Positions 9,901 to 17,855 of a stretch of DNA of 64,000 nucleotides are shown one piece after another. This stretch comes from JALOLG01 sp963722415 (GTDB taxonomy: Bacteria > Actinomycetota > Acidimicrobiia > Acidimicrobiales > Ilumatobacteraceae). The stretch is taken from assembly GCA_963722415.1 (NCBI GenBank), contig CAVRNI010000057.1, positions 434,001 through 498,000 on the forward strand. The letters are read 5' to 3'. The notes beneath the pieces were generated by a model. That model was not told the DNA's origin. It saw only the letters and a program-made list of their open reading frames with translations, and did not search any database. The position numbers were made by a program, and so were the translations under genes. Every line of letters begins with the position of its first letter. Within the stretch, counting starts at the first letter, position 1.

Positions 9901-11664
9901 GTCGGTTCCCGCAGGTACCCGCACGCCGATGTCGTAGAGGTGCACCTGTTCCTCGCCGACGACGAACGTCGAGGGCCGCTCGTCGAGCGCCACCAGCCCG
10001 AGGTGGCCGAGCAACGGGAGCAGGTCCGACAACGCGGCCGGCTCTCCTCGGCGGTACACACGGAACCGCCATTCGTCGGCGGGCGAGCCATCGTCATGGC
10101 TCATCGCGGTCGTCAGGCCGTCGCCGGACGCGAGCAGGCGATCGATGCGTTCGAGGTCGGTGACGGCCCGGGTCGGATGCACGTTGGCGCGGAAGTCGGC
10201 GGGCGCGTGCACACCGACCCGTTCGTAGAGCGATCGACCGGCTGCCGCACCGAGCTCCTTGGTGAGCACGCTGCGGAGACGATCGTCCCACGCGATCGTC
10301 ACTTCGTCGACCACGTCGGCGAGTCGATCGAGGTCCGGCGGCGACCCATCGGGACGGCGCACACTCAGCGTGATCCTCGCCAGCGTGCTGGCTCCGACGA
10401 GCGTCTCGAGATCGCGGTACGGGCTGCCGTACGCCGCGGCCACCGTCTCGGCGACGAGCTCGGGAAGCCGGGCCGTGAAGCGGGTCCGCGGGAGATACAC
10501 GAGCACCGTCGACCAGGCGCCGACCGGCTCGGCGACGTCGAAGATGCGCACGAGCTGACGCTCCTGGAGCCCGACGATGTCGATCACGAGGTGCGCCAAC
10601 CGATCCGCATCCAACTCGAACACGAGGTCGCGCGGCAACGTCTCGAGCGTGTTTCGGATCGAACGCCCGGTGTGGGTCTCGGCGCCGGCGTCGACGAGTC
10701 CGAGCACGGCCCGCGCCCGATCTCCGACCGTCGGGATCGACAGGACGCTCTGGCGGTAGGCGCCCGACGCCAGCAGACCGACGAAGCGATGCTCCACGTC
10801 ACCGTCGCGCACGCTCACGCACGTCCGCCGCGAACCGCGGTGGATCGTCGAAACGGCCTCGCTCCGCGAGATGACGACCGAACCGTTCGGTGCGTCGGCC
10901 TCGGCCGGAGGTGGATCGATCTCGTGATCGGCGCGGAGCTGACCGAGCTGGGTGCCATCGCGAACGACGAGCCCGTGGTCGACGTGGTCGTACACCGCAG
11001 CGCCGAGGAACACGAAGTGCTCGGTCGCCAACCAGGGCAGGATCGGGTCGTGCTCGCCGAGCGCCACCATCCGGTCGCGCATCTCGGGGAAATCGTCGAC
11101 GACGAGGTGGACGTCGGCGACCGCCGCGAGTGCATCGGCTTCGAGCGCGGCTGCGGCCTCCGAGTCGCAGTAGTCGATCTCGACCTGCGTCCACGCCTCG
11201 GTCGGTCCGGCGCCATGCCCGACACGGGTCACGACACCGGAGGCGTCCCTCGCCACGTCGAGCATCGGATGCACCATCAGGTGGATGTCGAGACGGTGGC
11301 GCTCGACGACCATGCGCGTCGTGTCGACGAGGAACGGTGCGTCGTCGGTGACCACGAACACGATCGAGCGCGGTGGCCGTGACTCGTCCATGCCGGTGTC
11401 GGGCGAGATCACCCGCACGAGTGTCTCTCCGGGTTGGCGCTGACGGCCGATCGCGAAATGGGCGACGGCGATGGAATACAACGCGTCGAGCCGTCGATCG
11501 TCGAGATCGGGCTCGGGCAACTCGCGGTAGTAGCGCTCGAGGAACTCGGGGAGGACCGTTTCGTCGGGTTGCCGGGTGGTCGCCAGCTCGGCAAGACGCC
11601 CGAGCGCTGCGGCCACCTCCGGGTGGACGAGGCCGGGTTCGGCGTGTTCCGGATCGTGTCGCAT
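6979..11664 (-). CDS. gdh: NAD-specific glutamate dehydrogenase, large (180-kDa) type
   Basis: The 1561-residue protein belongs to the giant NAD-GDH family (as in Mycobacterium and Streptomyces), which oxidatively deaminates glutamate to 2-oxoglutarate. The N-terminal half holds ACT-like regulatory segments; the catalytic core follows at about residues 700-1250, with IARGGIRWSDRREDFRTEVLGLVKAQMVKNAVIVPVGAKGGF in two adjacent blocks and IGDMSGDVFGNGML as the nucleotide-binding region. I chose ATG 11664; the frame opens at 11712, but that leaves hardly any space to the divergent sigma gene, and a TACAGT box lies at 11685-11690. It is the longest intact gene here and is followed after 13 bases by gltX, linking glutamate turnover to tRNA charging. 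Confidence 0.95.
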   Translation of the reverse strand: MRHDPEHAEPGLVHPEVAAALGRLAELATTRQPDETVLPEFLERYYRELPEPDLDDRRLDALYSIAVAHFAIGRQRQPGETLVRVISPDTGMDESRPPRSIVFVVTDDAPFLVDTTRMVVERHRLDIHLMVHPMLDVARDASGVVTRVGHGAGPTEAWTQVEIDYCDSEAAAALEADALAAVADVHLVVDDFPEMRDRMVALGEHDPILPWLATEHFVFLGAAVYDHVDHGLVVRDGTQLGQLRADHEIDPPPAEADAPNGSVVISRSEAVSTIHRGSRRTCVSVRDGDVEHRFVGLLASGAYRQSVLSIPTVGDRARAVLGLVDAGAETHTGRSIRNTLETLPRDLVFELDADRLAHLVIDIVGLQERQLVRIFDVAEPVGAWSTVLVYLPRTRFTARLPELVAETVAAAYGSPYRDLETLVGASTLARITLSVRRPDGSPPDLDRLADVVDEVTIAWDDRLRSVLTKELGAAAGRSLYERVGVHAPADFRANVHPTRAVTDLERIDRLLASGDGLTTAMSHDDGSPADEWRFRVYRRGEPAALSDLLPLLGHLGLVALDERPSTFVVGEEQVHLYDIGVRVPAGTDVGVRQAELQSTFEALMVGEVEADGFNRLVSLAGLTASQISVLRAYAKYLRQIGFAFSQGYIEDTLSRLPHVASSLIELFEARFDPALDDRDAALVAARGRLAIDLDAIQLLDDDRICRAFLMLIDATVRTNRYQWKPALSFKLDPTRIPDLPRPRPMFEIFVCSPRVEGIHLRAGPIARGGIRWSDRREDFRTEVLGLVKAQMVKNAVIVPVGAKGGFVVKNASADPAEQRLQGAECYREFVRGMLDITDNVAGGVVQHPADAVIYDGDDAYLVVAADKGTATFSDLANDVAAEYDFWLGDAFASGGSAGYDHKAMGITARGAWESVRRHARVLGKNADTEPLTTVGIGDMSGDVFGNGMLRSRHLRLIAAFDHRHIFIDPDPDPEVSFDERRRLFELPRSSWADYDTRLISAGGGVYSRATKSITLSAEARAALGMTAERVTPIELIRAIMTAPVDLLWNGGIGTYVKAGSESHADVGDRANDSVRVDASELRCRMVAEGGNLGFTQLGRVEYALADGLIYTDAIDNSAGVDCSDHEVNIKILLGDVVAAGGLPADERNALLFEMTDEVADLVLANNQAQTLGLMIARRQALPMANVHARYVEQLEADHWLDRQLEFLPTDRQIADRQSAGRGLLTPELAVMMAYTKNADVADILLTDLPDDPALATDLSSYFPEPLRERFPDAIRSHRLRREITTTRLVNQMVNLSGISYDHRMTEDTGASTSDVARAWVAMREIFGFAEQWREIDELGTSITLETQLDLFLDCRRTAERCSLWLLRHRHPPIDIEATAADFRSGIQSLLVGFDGLLSGRMADSVYSTEAARLAAGVPESLAQRSAIWKLLHTGFDVIEIAERDGVPLATAATVYWQVFDRLELMWLWDAIGALPRVDRWQTQARSALRDDLMTILAELAGTVIRRSGGSTDSWIAANERPLARALEMFAEIRRAEVFDLTNLSVALRQLRNLGLTSVHER

Positions 11665-11735
11665 CGATGCCCCTCGGCCCCCCGGACTGTAGCCCGCGCT
11701 CTTGCTGCCCACCCGAATGACCGATACTCATCACG

Positions 11736-12287
11736 ATGGACGACTGGATCGAACGCGCGCGGGCGGGCGATCGCGAAGCGTTGGGCGTCCTGTGGCGTGC
11801 TCACCAACACCTGCTGCTGCGCTACTTCCGCGGTCGCGGCAGCTCGCAAGCCGAGGATCTGGCGTCCCAGGTGTGGATCGACGTCGCCGCGTCGCTCCAC
11901 CGTTTCAACGGTGACGCCGACGCGTTCCGGCGCTGGCTGTTCACGATCGCGCGGCGCCGGCAGATCGATGCGGCCCGCAAGCACGGCAGGCGCTCGGAGG
12001 ACATCGAGGTCGACGTCGTCGCAGCGCGCGCCGACGACTCGAGTGCCAGAGCGTTCGACGAGGTCGGCGCGCTCGATCGGGCAATCGCGCTGGTGCGCCG
12101 TCTGCCGCCCGACATGGCCGAGGCGGTGCTGCTGCGCGTTGTCGCCGACCTGGCGGTCGACGAGGTCGCCCAGGTCATGGGCCGCCGCGAGGGGCACGTC
12201 CGGGTGCTCGTCCACCGGGGACTGCGCAAGCTCGCCGACGAGCTCGCTGTAACGGACGGGCGGCCCGAAACGATCAACAGATTGTGA
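11736..12287 (+). CDS. ECF sigma-70 family RNA polymerase sigma factor
   Basis: The 183-residue protein has a region 2 (ARAGDREALGVLWRAHQHLL, then RGRGSSQAEDLASQVWIDV, with FRRWLFTIARRRQIDAAR as the -10 binding helices) and a region 4 (LPPDMAEAVLLRVVADLAVDEVAQVMGRREGHVRVLVHRGLRKL). There is no SnoaL or other extra domain. Its stop codon overlaps the GTG start of the next gene (GTGA at 12284-12287), so the two are translationally coupled. The next gene encodes a one-helix membrane protein and is probably its anti-sigma partner. Target promoters are not known. Confidence 0.9.
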   Translation: MDDWIERARAGDREALGVLWRAHQHLLLRYFRGRGSSQAEDLASQVWIDVAASLHRFNGDADAFRRWLFTIARRRQIDAARKHGRRSEDIEVDVVAARADDSSARAFDEVGALDRAIALVRRLPPDMAEAVLLRVVADLAVDEVAQVMGRREGHVRVLVHRGLRKLADELAVTDGRPETINRL

Positions 12288-13195
12288 CCAACGAACCACC
12301 AGACCTCGACAAGGTCATCGGAGCGCTCCGAGGCGCAGCGACACCCGCCGAGTTGGCAGGTGAGGACGCAGCTGTCGACGCAATGGCCGCGACCATGGCT
12401 TCCATGCCGGCGACGGTTCGAGCCTCTGGATCGCCGCGTTCGCTCCGGGTGGTCGCCGTCGTGGCGGCCAGCCTGATCGGGATGGGTGGGATCGCCGCCG
12501 CCGGTGCCGCGACCTTCCGTCCGTCCGATGACCGCGGCGACGTTCGCACCGCCGACACCGTCGTTTCCGACGTCGTCGCCAGCGACACGGTCGACGACGG
12601 CACGACCACCACGCACCACCACCACCACGATTCCCGGCCCGACCACCGTTTCCGACGACGCCGGCGTCGCTGCGCTGGTCGACGACCCGGCGACGGAGTT
12701 CGACGAGACACAGTGCGCCGAAGGCAACCACGGCGCCACCGTCAGTTCGATCGCCAAAGAGACCCCACCCGGTCCCGGCCACGGCGACGAGGTCAGCATC
12801 GCCGCCCACTCCTCGTGCGGCAAGAACACGACCGACGACGACACGACCGACGACACGCGGTCGACGACACGCTGGTCGACGACCCGGCGACGGAGTTCGA
12901 CGAGACGCAGTGCGCCGAAGGCAACCACGGCGCCACCGTCAGCTCGATCGCCAAAGAGACCCCACCCGGTCCCGGCCACGGCGACGAGGTCAGCATCGCC
13001 GCCCACTCCTCGTGCGGCAAGAACACGACCGACGACACAATCGCCGACGACGGTACCGACACCACCGTCGCCGCGACCGATGACGACTCCCCGGGCAACA
13101 GCGCCGGCCATGGCAACTCGAACGGCCACGGCAGCGGCAACGACAACTCGGGCGGTAACGGCAACGGACGTGGGAACGGCAAGCCCGGCGGCTGA
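12284..13195 (+). CDS. Putative anti-sigma-type membrane protein with duplicated extracytoplasmic unit; two frame changes
   Basis: The frame from GTG 12284 encodes about 55 cytoplasmic residues, one transmembrane helix (RVVAVVAASLIGMGGIAAAG, about residues 50-70) and a Thr/Asp-rich tail. No zinc HxxxCxxC motif is present. After a change of frame around 12613-12636 the second frame encodes TTTTIPGPTTV and repeat unit 1 (DDPATEFDETQCAEGNHGATV... to CGKNTTDD). After another change near 12850-12862 the first frame resumes with unit 2, almost identical, and a Gly/Asn/His-rich end (GNGNGRGNGKPGG). The two indels together equal three bases and restore the frame. Each unit contains two cysteines. The role as regulator of the upstream sigma factor is inferred from position only. 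Confidence 0.5.
   Translation: MTNEPPDLDKVIGALRGAATPAELAGEDAAVDAMAATMASMPATVRASGSPRSLRVVAVVAASLIGMGGIAAAGAATFRPSDDRGDVRTADTVVSDVVASDTVDDGTTTTHHHHHDSRPDHRFRRRRRRCAGRRPGDGVRRDTVRRRQPRRHRQFDRQRDPTRSRPRRRGQHRRPLLVRQEHDRRRHDRRHAVDDTLVDDPATEFDETQCAEGNHGATVSSIAKETPPGPGHGDEVSIAAHSSCGKNTTDDTIADDGTDTTVAATDDDSPGNSAGHGNSNGHGSGNDNSGGNGNGRGNGKPGG
12674..12839 (+). repeat. Direct repeat, copy 1 (166 bp)
   Basis: This stretch recurs at 12871-13036 with only two differences by eye, both silent in the coding frame (ACA/ACG and AGT/AGC). The copies are offset by 197 bases, which is not a multiple of three, so they lie in different reading frames. Confidence 0.9.
12871..13036 (+). repeat. Direct repeat, copy 2 (166 bp)
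   Basis: This is the second copy of the unit described at 12674. It is in the same frame as the N-terminal part of the membrane protein. The 31-base spacer between the copies is GAC/ACG-rich and prone to slippage. Confidence 0.9.
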
Positions 13196-13227
13196 ACCGG
13201 AAGGGACGGGCGCGCGAAGATCGGCGG

Positions 13228-14151
13228 ATGCCGAGCGCTGATCGTCCCTTCCGGTTCGGTCTCCAGGTCCGCGGCGACAACAGCGCCGACGACTTGCGGG
13301 CGATCGCTATCGCCGCCGAGCGCGCCGGCTTCGACGTGCTCAGCACGTTCGACCACGTCGGTCCACACTGGCCGGCGCTCACGCCGTTGACGGCGATGGC
13401 GGCCGCGACGGAACGGATCCGGATCTGTCCGCTCGTGCTCAACAACGACTTCTGGCACCCCGTCCACCTCGCCCGCGAGGCCGCCGCGATCGACCACGTC
13501 ACCGACGGACGGTTCGAGCTCGGCATCGGCGCCGGCCACGCCCACACCGAGTACGCCGCGATCGGCGCCGCATTCGACCCGCCACGCGTTCGCAAGCAAC
13601 GGATGGCGGAAGCGATCGAGATCATGCGCCGCCTGCTCGACGGCGACGAGGTGACCCACCACGGCGCGCACTACTCGATCGACGCGGTGCGGACGATGCC
13701 GAGCCGGCAAGATCACTTGCCGATCTTCGTCGGCGTGAACGGCGGAGAGGCGCTCGCCCACGCGGCGCGGCACGCCGACATCATCGGGTTGACGATGCTC
13801 GGCAAGACCCTCGCCGACGGCCTTCAACACGAGGTGCGGTGGCAGTCGGCGCGACTCGACGCGACGATCGACCACATCGCCGCGGAGAGCGCCGGCCAGA
13901 TCCCCGAGTTGAACGCGCTCGTCCAACGTCTCGTCGTCACGGACGACCGGGAAGCGGCCGCGGCGGCGATTGTCGCCGACGTCCCGACACTCGAACTCGG
14001 CGATGCGCTCGAGACCCCGTTCCTGCTGCTCGGCACGCACGACGAGATCGCGGCCCAGATCGTCAACGCCCGCGACCGGTGGGGTGTCAGCTACTTCACC
14101 GTCCGCGACCTCGACGCCTTCGCGCCGGTCATCGAGCGCCTCACGCGGTGA
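13228..14151 (+). CDS. LLM-class F420-dependent oxidoreductase (TIGR03621-like)
   Basis: The 307-residue protein has the luciferase-like TIM-barrel pattern: FGLQVRGDNSADDLRAIAIAAERAGFDVLSTFDHV, ERIRICPLVLNNDFWHPVHLAREAAAIDHVTDGRFELGIGAGH and IEIMRRLLDGDEVTHHG. In actinobacteria this subgroup is expected to use coenzyme F420 as hydride carrier in the cytoplasm; the substrate is unknown. The start ATG 13228 has no obvious Shine-Dalgarno. A second, only distantly similar family member lies at 17.9 kb. Confidence 0.85.
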   Translation: MPSADRPFRFGLQVRGDNSADDLRAIAIAAERAGFDVLSTFDHVGPHWPALTPLTAMAAATERIRICPLVLNNDFWHPVHLAREAAAIDHVTDGRFELGIGAGHAHTEYAAIGAAFDPPRVRKQRMAEAIEIMRRLLDGDEVTHHGAHYSIDAVRTMPSRQDHLPIFVGVNGGEALAHAARHADIIGLTMLGKTLADGLQHEVRWQSARLDATIDHIAAESAGQIPELNALVQRLVVTDDREAAAAAIVADVPTLELGDALETPFLLLGTHDEIAAQIVNARDRWGVSYFTVRDLDAFAPVIERLTR

Positions 14152-14184
14152 CGGCGAAGATGACGAGCGATATGGCGTGCCCGG

Positions 14185-14190
14185 TAGCGT
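14185..14190 (+). promoter_or_regulatory. -10 box TAGCGT, leaderless start of VIT gene
   Basis: TAGCGT fits the actinobacterial TANNNT consensus and ends 7 bases before the GTG 14198, so the transcript should begin at or next to the start codon. Confidence 0.55.
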
Positions 14191-14197
14191 CGGCTGT

Positions 14198-14908
14198 GTG
14201 AGGCCCCGCGATCCGCATCCGGGTCACCGTGCCGTGTCGGGCGGTCTCGCCCGGGCCGCGGTGTTCGGCGTCAACGACGGGCTGGTGTCGAACGTCTCAT
14301 TGCTCCTCGGGTTCGCCGCGTCCGGCGTCGACACCTCTGTCGTGCGCCTGGCCGGCATCGCCGGAGCCGTCGCGGGTGCGATCTCGATGGCGGCCGGGGA
14401 GTGGATCAGCATCTCGGCCCAGAACGACCTCATCGAGCGCGAGCTCGACGTGGAGCGACGCGAGCTGAAGCACAACCCCGAGTTCGAGACCGCCGAGCTG
14501 GCGGCGATGTACGAGAGCCACGGCATGGATGCCGGCCGTGCGGCACGCGCCGCCGCCGAGGTGATGCGCGAGCCCGCCACCGCACTCGTCGTCCATGCCC
14601 GGGAGGAGCTCGGCATCGATCCCGACGACCTCCCGTCGGCGATCGGCGCCGCGTCGTTGTCGTTGGTGTGCTTCCTGTTCGGAGCGATCCTGCCCCTGAT
14701 CCCTTGGTTCGTCGGTTCCGGCAACGCGGCAACGTGGGCGTCGATCATCATCGGGGTGCTCGCCGCTGCCGTCGTCGGGGCGCTCGTCGGCAAGTTCGCC
14801 GAGCGACCGCTGTGGCTGACCATCACCCGCCAGGTCGCGATCGTGCTCGCGGCGTGCGCGATCACCTACGCGATCGGTGAGCTGGTCGGCGTCAACGTGA
14901 ACGGCTGA
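14198..14908 (+). CDS. VIT1/CCC1 family iron/manganese transporter
   Basis: The 236-residue membrane protein has the VIT-family first helix (AAVFGVNDGLVSNVSLLLGFAASG), a second helix with AISMAAGEWISISAQNDL, a charged cytoplasmic stretch (ERELDVERRELKHNPEFETAELAAMYESHG) that in VIT1 binds metal, and three C-terminal helices. The family exports Fe(II) or Mn(II) from the cytoplasm. The start is GTG 14198, 7 bases after a -10 box; the longer open frame upstream overlaps the oxidoreductase and is rejected. Its 3' end overlaps the convergent purK by 17 bases. Confidence 0.9.
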   Translation: MRPRDPHPGHRAVSGGLARAAVFGVNDGLVSNVSLLLGFAASGVDTSVVRLAGIAGAVAGAISMAAGEWISISAQNDLIERELDVERRELKHNPEFETAELAAMYESHGMDAGRAARAAAEVMREPATALVVHAREELGIDPDDLPSAIGAASLSLVCFLFGAILPLIPWFVGSGNAATWASIIIGVLAAAVVGALVGKFAERPLWLTITRQVAIVLAACAITYAIGELVGVNVNG

Positions 14909-16037
14909 TCGCGTCGCGGAGCTCGCACGCTTCGGCGGCGACGTCGCCCGCGGAATCACCGGTGACGGTGAGGTGCCCCATCTTGCGGCCCGGCCGGGCG
15001 ACCGCCTTGCCGTAGAGATGGAGGCTCGCCCGCGGTGCAGCGAGCGCGATCGCCCAGTCGGGCTCGCCGCGCTGCCAGAGGTCGCCGAGCAGGTTGACCA
15101 TCGCCACCGCAGGGGTCGTCATCGTCGTCGCCCCGAGACCCATCCCGCACACCGCCCTGACCTGCTGTTCGAACTGGCTGGTGCGAGCCGCGTCGAGTGT
15201 CCAGTGCCCGCTGTTGTGCGGGCGTGGCGCCAGTTCGTTGACGTACAACTGGCCGTCGACGACGAACAACTCGACGGCGAGCACGCCGACATAGTCGAGA
15301 GCATCGGCGACGGCCAGCGCCAGCTCTGTCGCCCGAGCGGCAACCGGACCGGCGACCCGGGCCGGCACCACGGTCAGATCGAGCACACCGTCGACGTGGT
15401 GATTCTCGGACACCTCGTAGGTGGCCGTCCGTCCGTCTGCGGTGCGGGCGACGACGACGCTGACCTCCGTCTCGAGCTCCATCGCCCGCTCGAGCACGCA
15501 CGCGGCGCCGCCCAGAGCAGTCCACGCATCGCCGATGCGATCGATCGAGGCGACCGCGGTCTGCCCCTTGCCGTCGTAGCCGAGCTGTGCTGTCTTCAGG
15601 ATCGCGGGGAACCCGACGTCGGGACGGTCGGCGTCCGACTCGACCACACCCCATGGCGCGACCGGTATCCCGGTCGCGGCGAGGAAACGTTTCTCGGACC
15701 GCCGGTCCTGGGCGATCGCCACCGCCGCCGCCGACGGCGCGACGACCGTCGAACGCGCCAACCGCTCCAGCGATGCCGCGGGTGGGTTCTCGAACTCCGT
15801 CGTGACCACGGCGCACACAGCGGCCAACCGATCGAGCGCGGCCTCGTCGTCGTATGCCGCCACGAGGTGCTCGTCGGCGACCGCGCCTGCTGGAGCACGC
15901 GTGTCGGGTTCGAGCACAACGGTGCCGTACCCCATCCTCCGCGCCGCGATGAGTGCGTACCGGCCGAGTTGCCCGCCGCCCAGCATCCCGATCGTCGCCG
16001 GCGGCGCGACGACGTGGCCGACCACGTTGTGACTCAC
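14892..16037 (-). CDS. purK: 5-(carboxyamino)imidazole ribonucleotide synthase
   Basis: This 381-residue ATP-grasp enzyme makes N5-CAIR from AIR, bicarbonate and ATP in purine synthesis. It opens with the dinucleotide-like TIGMLGGGQLGRYALIAARRMGYGTVVLEPD, followed by the ATP-grasp region (DRRSEKRFLAATGIPVAPWG, GFPAILKTAQLGYDGKGQ) and the Mg-binding VNELAPRPHNSGHWT. Its ATG overlaps the purE stop by 4 bases, so the pair is translationally coupled and acts in sequence. Confidence 0.95.
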   Translation of the reverse strand: MSHNVVGHVVAPPATIGMLGGGQLGRYALIAARRMGYGTVVLEPDTRAPAGAVADEHLVAAYDDEAALDRLAAVCAVVTTEFENPPAASLERLARSTVVAPSAAAVAIAQDRRSEKRFLAATGIPVAPWGVVESDADRPDVGFPAILKTAQLGYDGKGQTAVASIDRIGDAWTALGGAACVLERAMELETEVSVVVARTADGRTATYEVSENHHVDGVLDLTVVPARVAGPVAARATELALAVADALDYVGVLAVELFVVDGQLYVNELAPRPHNSGHWTLDAARTSQFEQQVRAVCGMGLGATTMTTPAVAMVNLLGDLWQRGEPDWAIALAAPRASLHLYGKAVARPGRKMGHLTVTGDSAGDVAAEACELRDAISRSR

Positions 16038-16531
16038 GGGGGAGGCAGCACTGCTCCCGCCGCTTGCTCGCGGCGGTCCGCCCGGTATGCGTCGAGTCGG
16101 GTCGCAAGCGCCGCGTCGTCGGCGGCCAGGAGCGACACCGCGAACAACGCCGCGTTCGTCGCCCCCGCCTCACCGATGGCAAACGTCGCCACCGGAACAC
16201 CAGCCGGCATCTGGACGATCGAGTACAACGAGTCCTGACCGGACAGGTGTCGTGACGCCACCGGCACGCCGAGCACGGGAACGGTCGTCTTGGCGGCGAG
16301 CATGCCGGGCAGGTGGGCGGCGCCGCCGGCCCCGGCGATGATCGCCCGCAGCCCCCGGTCACGCGCCGATTCGGCGTAGGCGAACATCTCGTCAGGCATC
16401 CGATGGGCGCTGACCACCCTCGCTTCGTGGGCGATCGCGAAATGCTCGAGCACTTCGACCGCCTTCGACATCGTCGGCCAGTCGCTCGACGAACCCATGA
16501 CGACGCCGATCACCGGCGTCACCTGCTCCAA
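16034..16531 (-). CDS. purE: N5-carboxyaminoimidazole ribonucleotide mutase
   Basis: PurE moves the carboxyl group of N5-CAIR to give CAIR. The 165-residue protein has GVVMGSSSDWPTM, the ARVVSAHRMPDEMF histidine loop and IIAGAGGAAHLPGMLA, all PurE class I signatures. The first in-frame start is TTG 16531; GTG 16522, three codons later, is also possible. It is directly coupled to purK. Confidence 0.95.
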   Translation of the reverse strand: MEQVTPVIGVVMGSSSDWPTMSKAVEVLEHFAIAHEARVVSAHRMPDEMFAYAESARDRGLRAIIAGAGGAAHLPGMLAAKTTVPVLGVPVASRHLSGQDSLYSIVQMPAGVPVATFAIGEAGATNAALFAVSLLAADDAALATRLDAYRADRREQAAGAVLPPP

Positions 16532-16589
16532 CCCGTCGACACGCGAAGCGATGGACGGCTCGACGATCCCCTCACGAGCCGCTCCTGCG

Positions 16590-16988
16590 TCACAGGCCCA
16601 TTGTGCGTTGCCGCTCCGGAACGATCTGGAGGATCACCCGCTCACTCTGGATCGGGTTGTCGTAGTCGGAGCCGGTGTACTTCTGGGCGAGCGAGTCGAT
16701 GTGGGCTCGCGCTTCGGGACCGCGCACTTCGCTGGCCACCGTGCCGCGCACCTCGCCGTACTGGTACGGGTTCTCGGAGTTCCAGACCGTCACCGTGACG
16801 CTCGGGTTGGCCTCGACCGCCCGGTACTTCGCACGATGCACTTCGGTGTTGATCAGCAGGTGGTCATCGGTCGCGTCGACCCACATCACATGGCTGGCGA
16901 TCTGCCCGTTCGGCAGGTTGACGCAGAACGTCCCGAAGTTCTTCGACGTGGCGAGCTGTTTGATGGAGGGATCGAGCATGGGGGGCAT
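16590..16988 (-). CDS. PPOX-class (split-barrel) flavin/F420-binding protein
   Basis: The protein of about 132 residues resembles the Rv1155-type pyridoxamine-phosphate-oxidase fold: ATSKNFGTFCVNLPNGQIASHVMWVDATDDHLLINTEVHRAKYRAVEANPSVTVTV, then YGEVRGTVASEV and a final strand. Such proteins in actinobacteria reduce substrates with F420H2 or bind FMN; the substrate here is unknown. Two ATGs (16988 and 16979) are possible starts; the frame further upstream overlaps the divergent DUF2237 gene and is rejected. It lies 59 bases upstream of purE on the same strand. Confidence 0.8.
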   Translation of the reverse strand: MPPMLDPSIKQLATSKNFGTFCVNLPNGQIASHVMWVDATDDHLLINTEVHRAKYRAVEANPSVTVTVWNSENPYQYGEVRGTVASEVRGPEARAHIDSLAQKYTGSDYDNPIQSERVILQIVPERQRTMGL

Positions 16989-17009
16989 CGTACGTGCTGA
17001 GATGTCGGG

Positions 17010-17381
17010 ATGCAGCAGATCAACGTGCTCGGCAGCGAGCTCCAGCCATGCTCGTACGACCCCGTGACGGGGTACTACCGGACCGGCTGCTGCGAGAACC
17101 ACGGCGACGACCCTGGCATGCACGTCGTGTGCTGCCGGGTCGACGAAGCGTTCCTCGAGTTCAGCGTCAACCACGGCAACGACCTCGTGACGCCGATGCC
17201 GCAGTACGGCTTCGCCGGCCTCAAACCGGGCGACCAGTGGTGCGTCTGCGCGGCGCGGTGGGCAGAAGCCCTCGAGTCCGGCCAGGCCTGTCCGGTCGTG
17301 CTCGAGAGCACCCACGTCTCAGCACTGGAGTACGTCGACCTCCGAGCGACCTCGAAAGTCCCACGCGGTGGACGGCGCTAG
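17010..17381 (+). CDS. DUF2237 family protein
   Basis: The 123-residue soluble protein matches the DUF2237 pattern: NVLGSELQPCSYDPVTGYYRTGCCENHGDDPGMHVVCCRV, then FLEFSVNHGNDL and GLKPGDQWCVCAARW, ending with ALEYV. It contains eight cysteines, several in CC or CVC pairs, suggesting metal binding or redox chemistry, but no function is established for the family. Its stop codon touches the stop of the convergent peroxiredoxin gene with no gap, so their transcripts must overlap. Confidence 0.85.
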   Translation: MQQINVLGSELQPCSYDPVTGYYRTGCCENHGDDPGMHVVCCRVDEAFLEFSVNHGNDLVTPMPQYGFAGLKPGDQWCVCAARWAEALESGQACPVVLESTHVSALEYVDLRATSKVPRGGRR

Positions 17382-17831
17382 TCAACCGAGCGCGTTGAGC
17401 AGATTGGTGGGGGTGTCTTTGGGGCTGATCTTCGGCCAGGCCTGTTCGATCGTGCCGTTCTCATCGACGAGAAACGCCGAGCGCACCACGCCCATGTAGG
17501 TCTTGCCGTAGTTCTTCTTCTCGGCCCACACGCCATATCGCTCGGCGACGTCGTGGTCGACATCGCTCAGCAGCGTGAAGCCGAGGCCGTACTTGTCGTC
17601 GAACTTCTTGAGCTTGGGCGGCTTGTCGGGGCTGATGCCGAGGATCACGGTGTCGCCGATCTCGCCGGCGATGTCGCGGAGACCACACGCCTGCGCGGTG
17701 CACCCGGGTGTGTCGGCCTTCGGGTAGAAGTACACGAGCACCTTGCGGCCGGTGAACGACGACAGCGAGACGGGCTCGCCGTTCTGGTCGGGGAGCGCGA
17801 TCTCGGGGGCTGGAGTTCCCACGTCTGGCAT
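17382..17831 (-). CDS. bcp: Thioredoxin-dependent peroxiredoxin, BCP type
   Basis: This 149-residue peroxidase reduces hydrogen and organic peroxides. It shows GTPAPEIALPDQNGEPVSLSSF, VLVYFYPKADTPGCTAQACGLRD with the peroxidatic cysteine and a second cysteine five residues later (the usual BCP pair), and DVAERYGVWAEKKNYGKTYMGVVRSAFLVDENG. It is probably cytoplasmic, as no signal peptide is seen. Confidence 0.93.
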   Translation of the reverse strand: MPDVGTPAPEIALPDQNGEPVSLSSFTGRKVLVYFYPKADTPGCTAQACGLRDIAGEIGDTVILGISPDKPPKLKKFDDKYGLGFTLLSDVDHDVAERYGVWAEKKNYGKTYMGVVRSAFLVDENGTIEQAWPKISPKDTPTNLLNALG

Positions 17832-17855
17832 GGCGACGACGATAGGTGATCGACG

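Noticed and set aside
11665..11712. Upstream GTG-type extension of GDH to 11712
   Set aside because: It would leave 23 bases to the divergent sigma gene and cover the likely promoter; the extra residues are Gly/Ser/Arg-rich.
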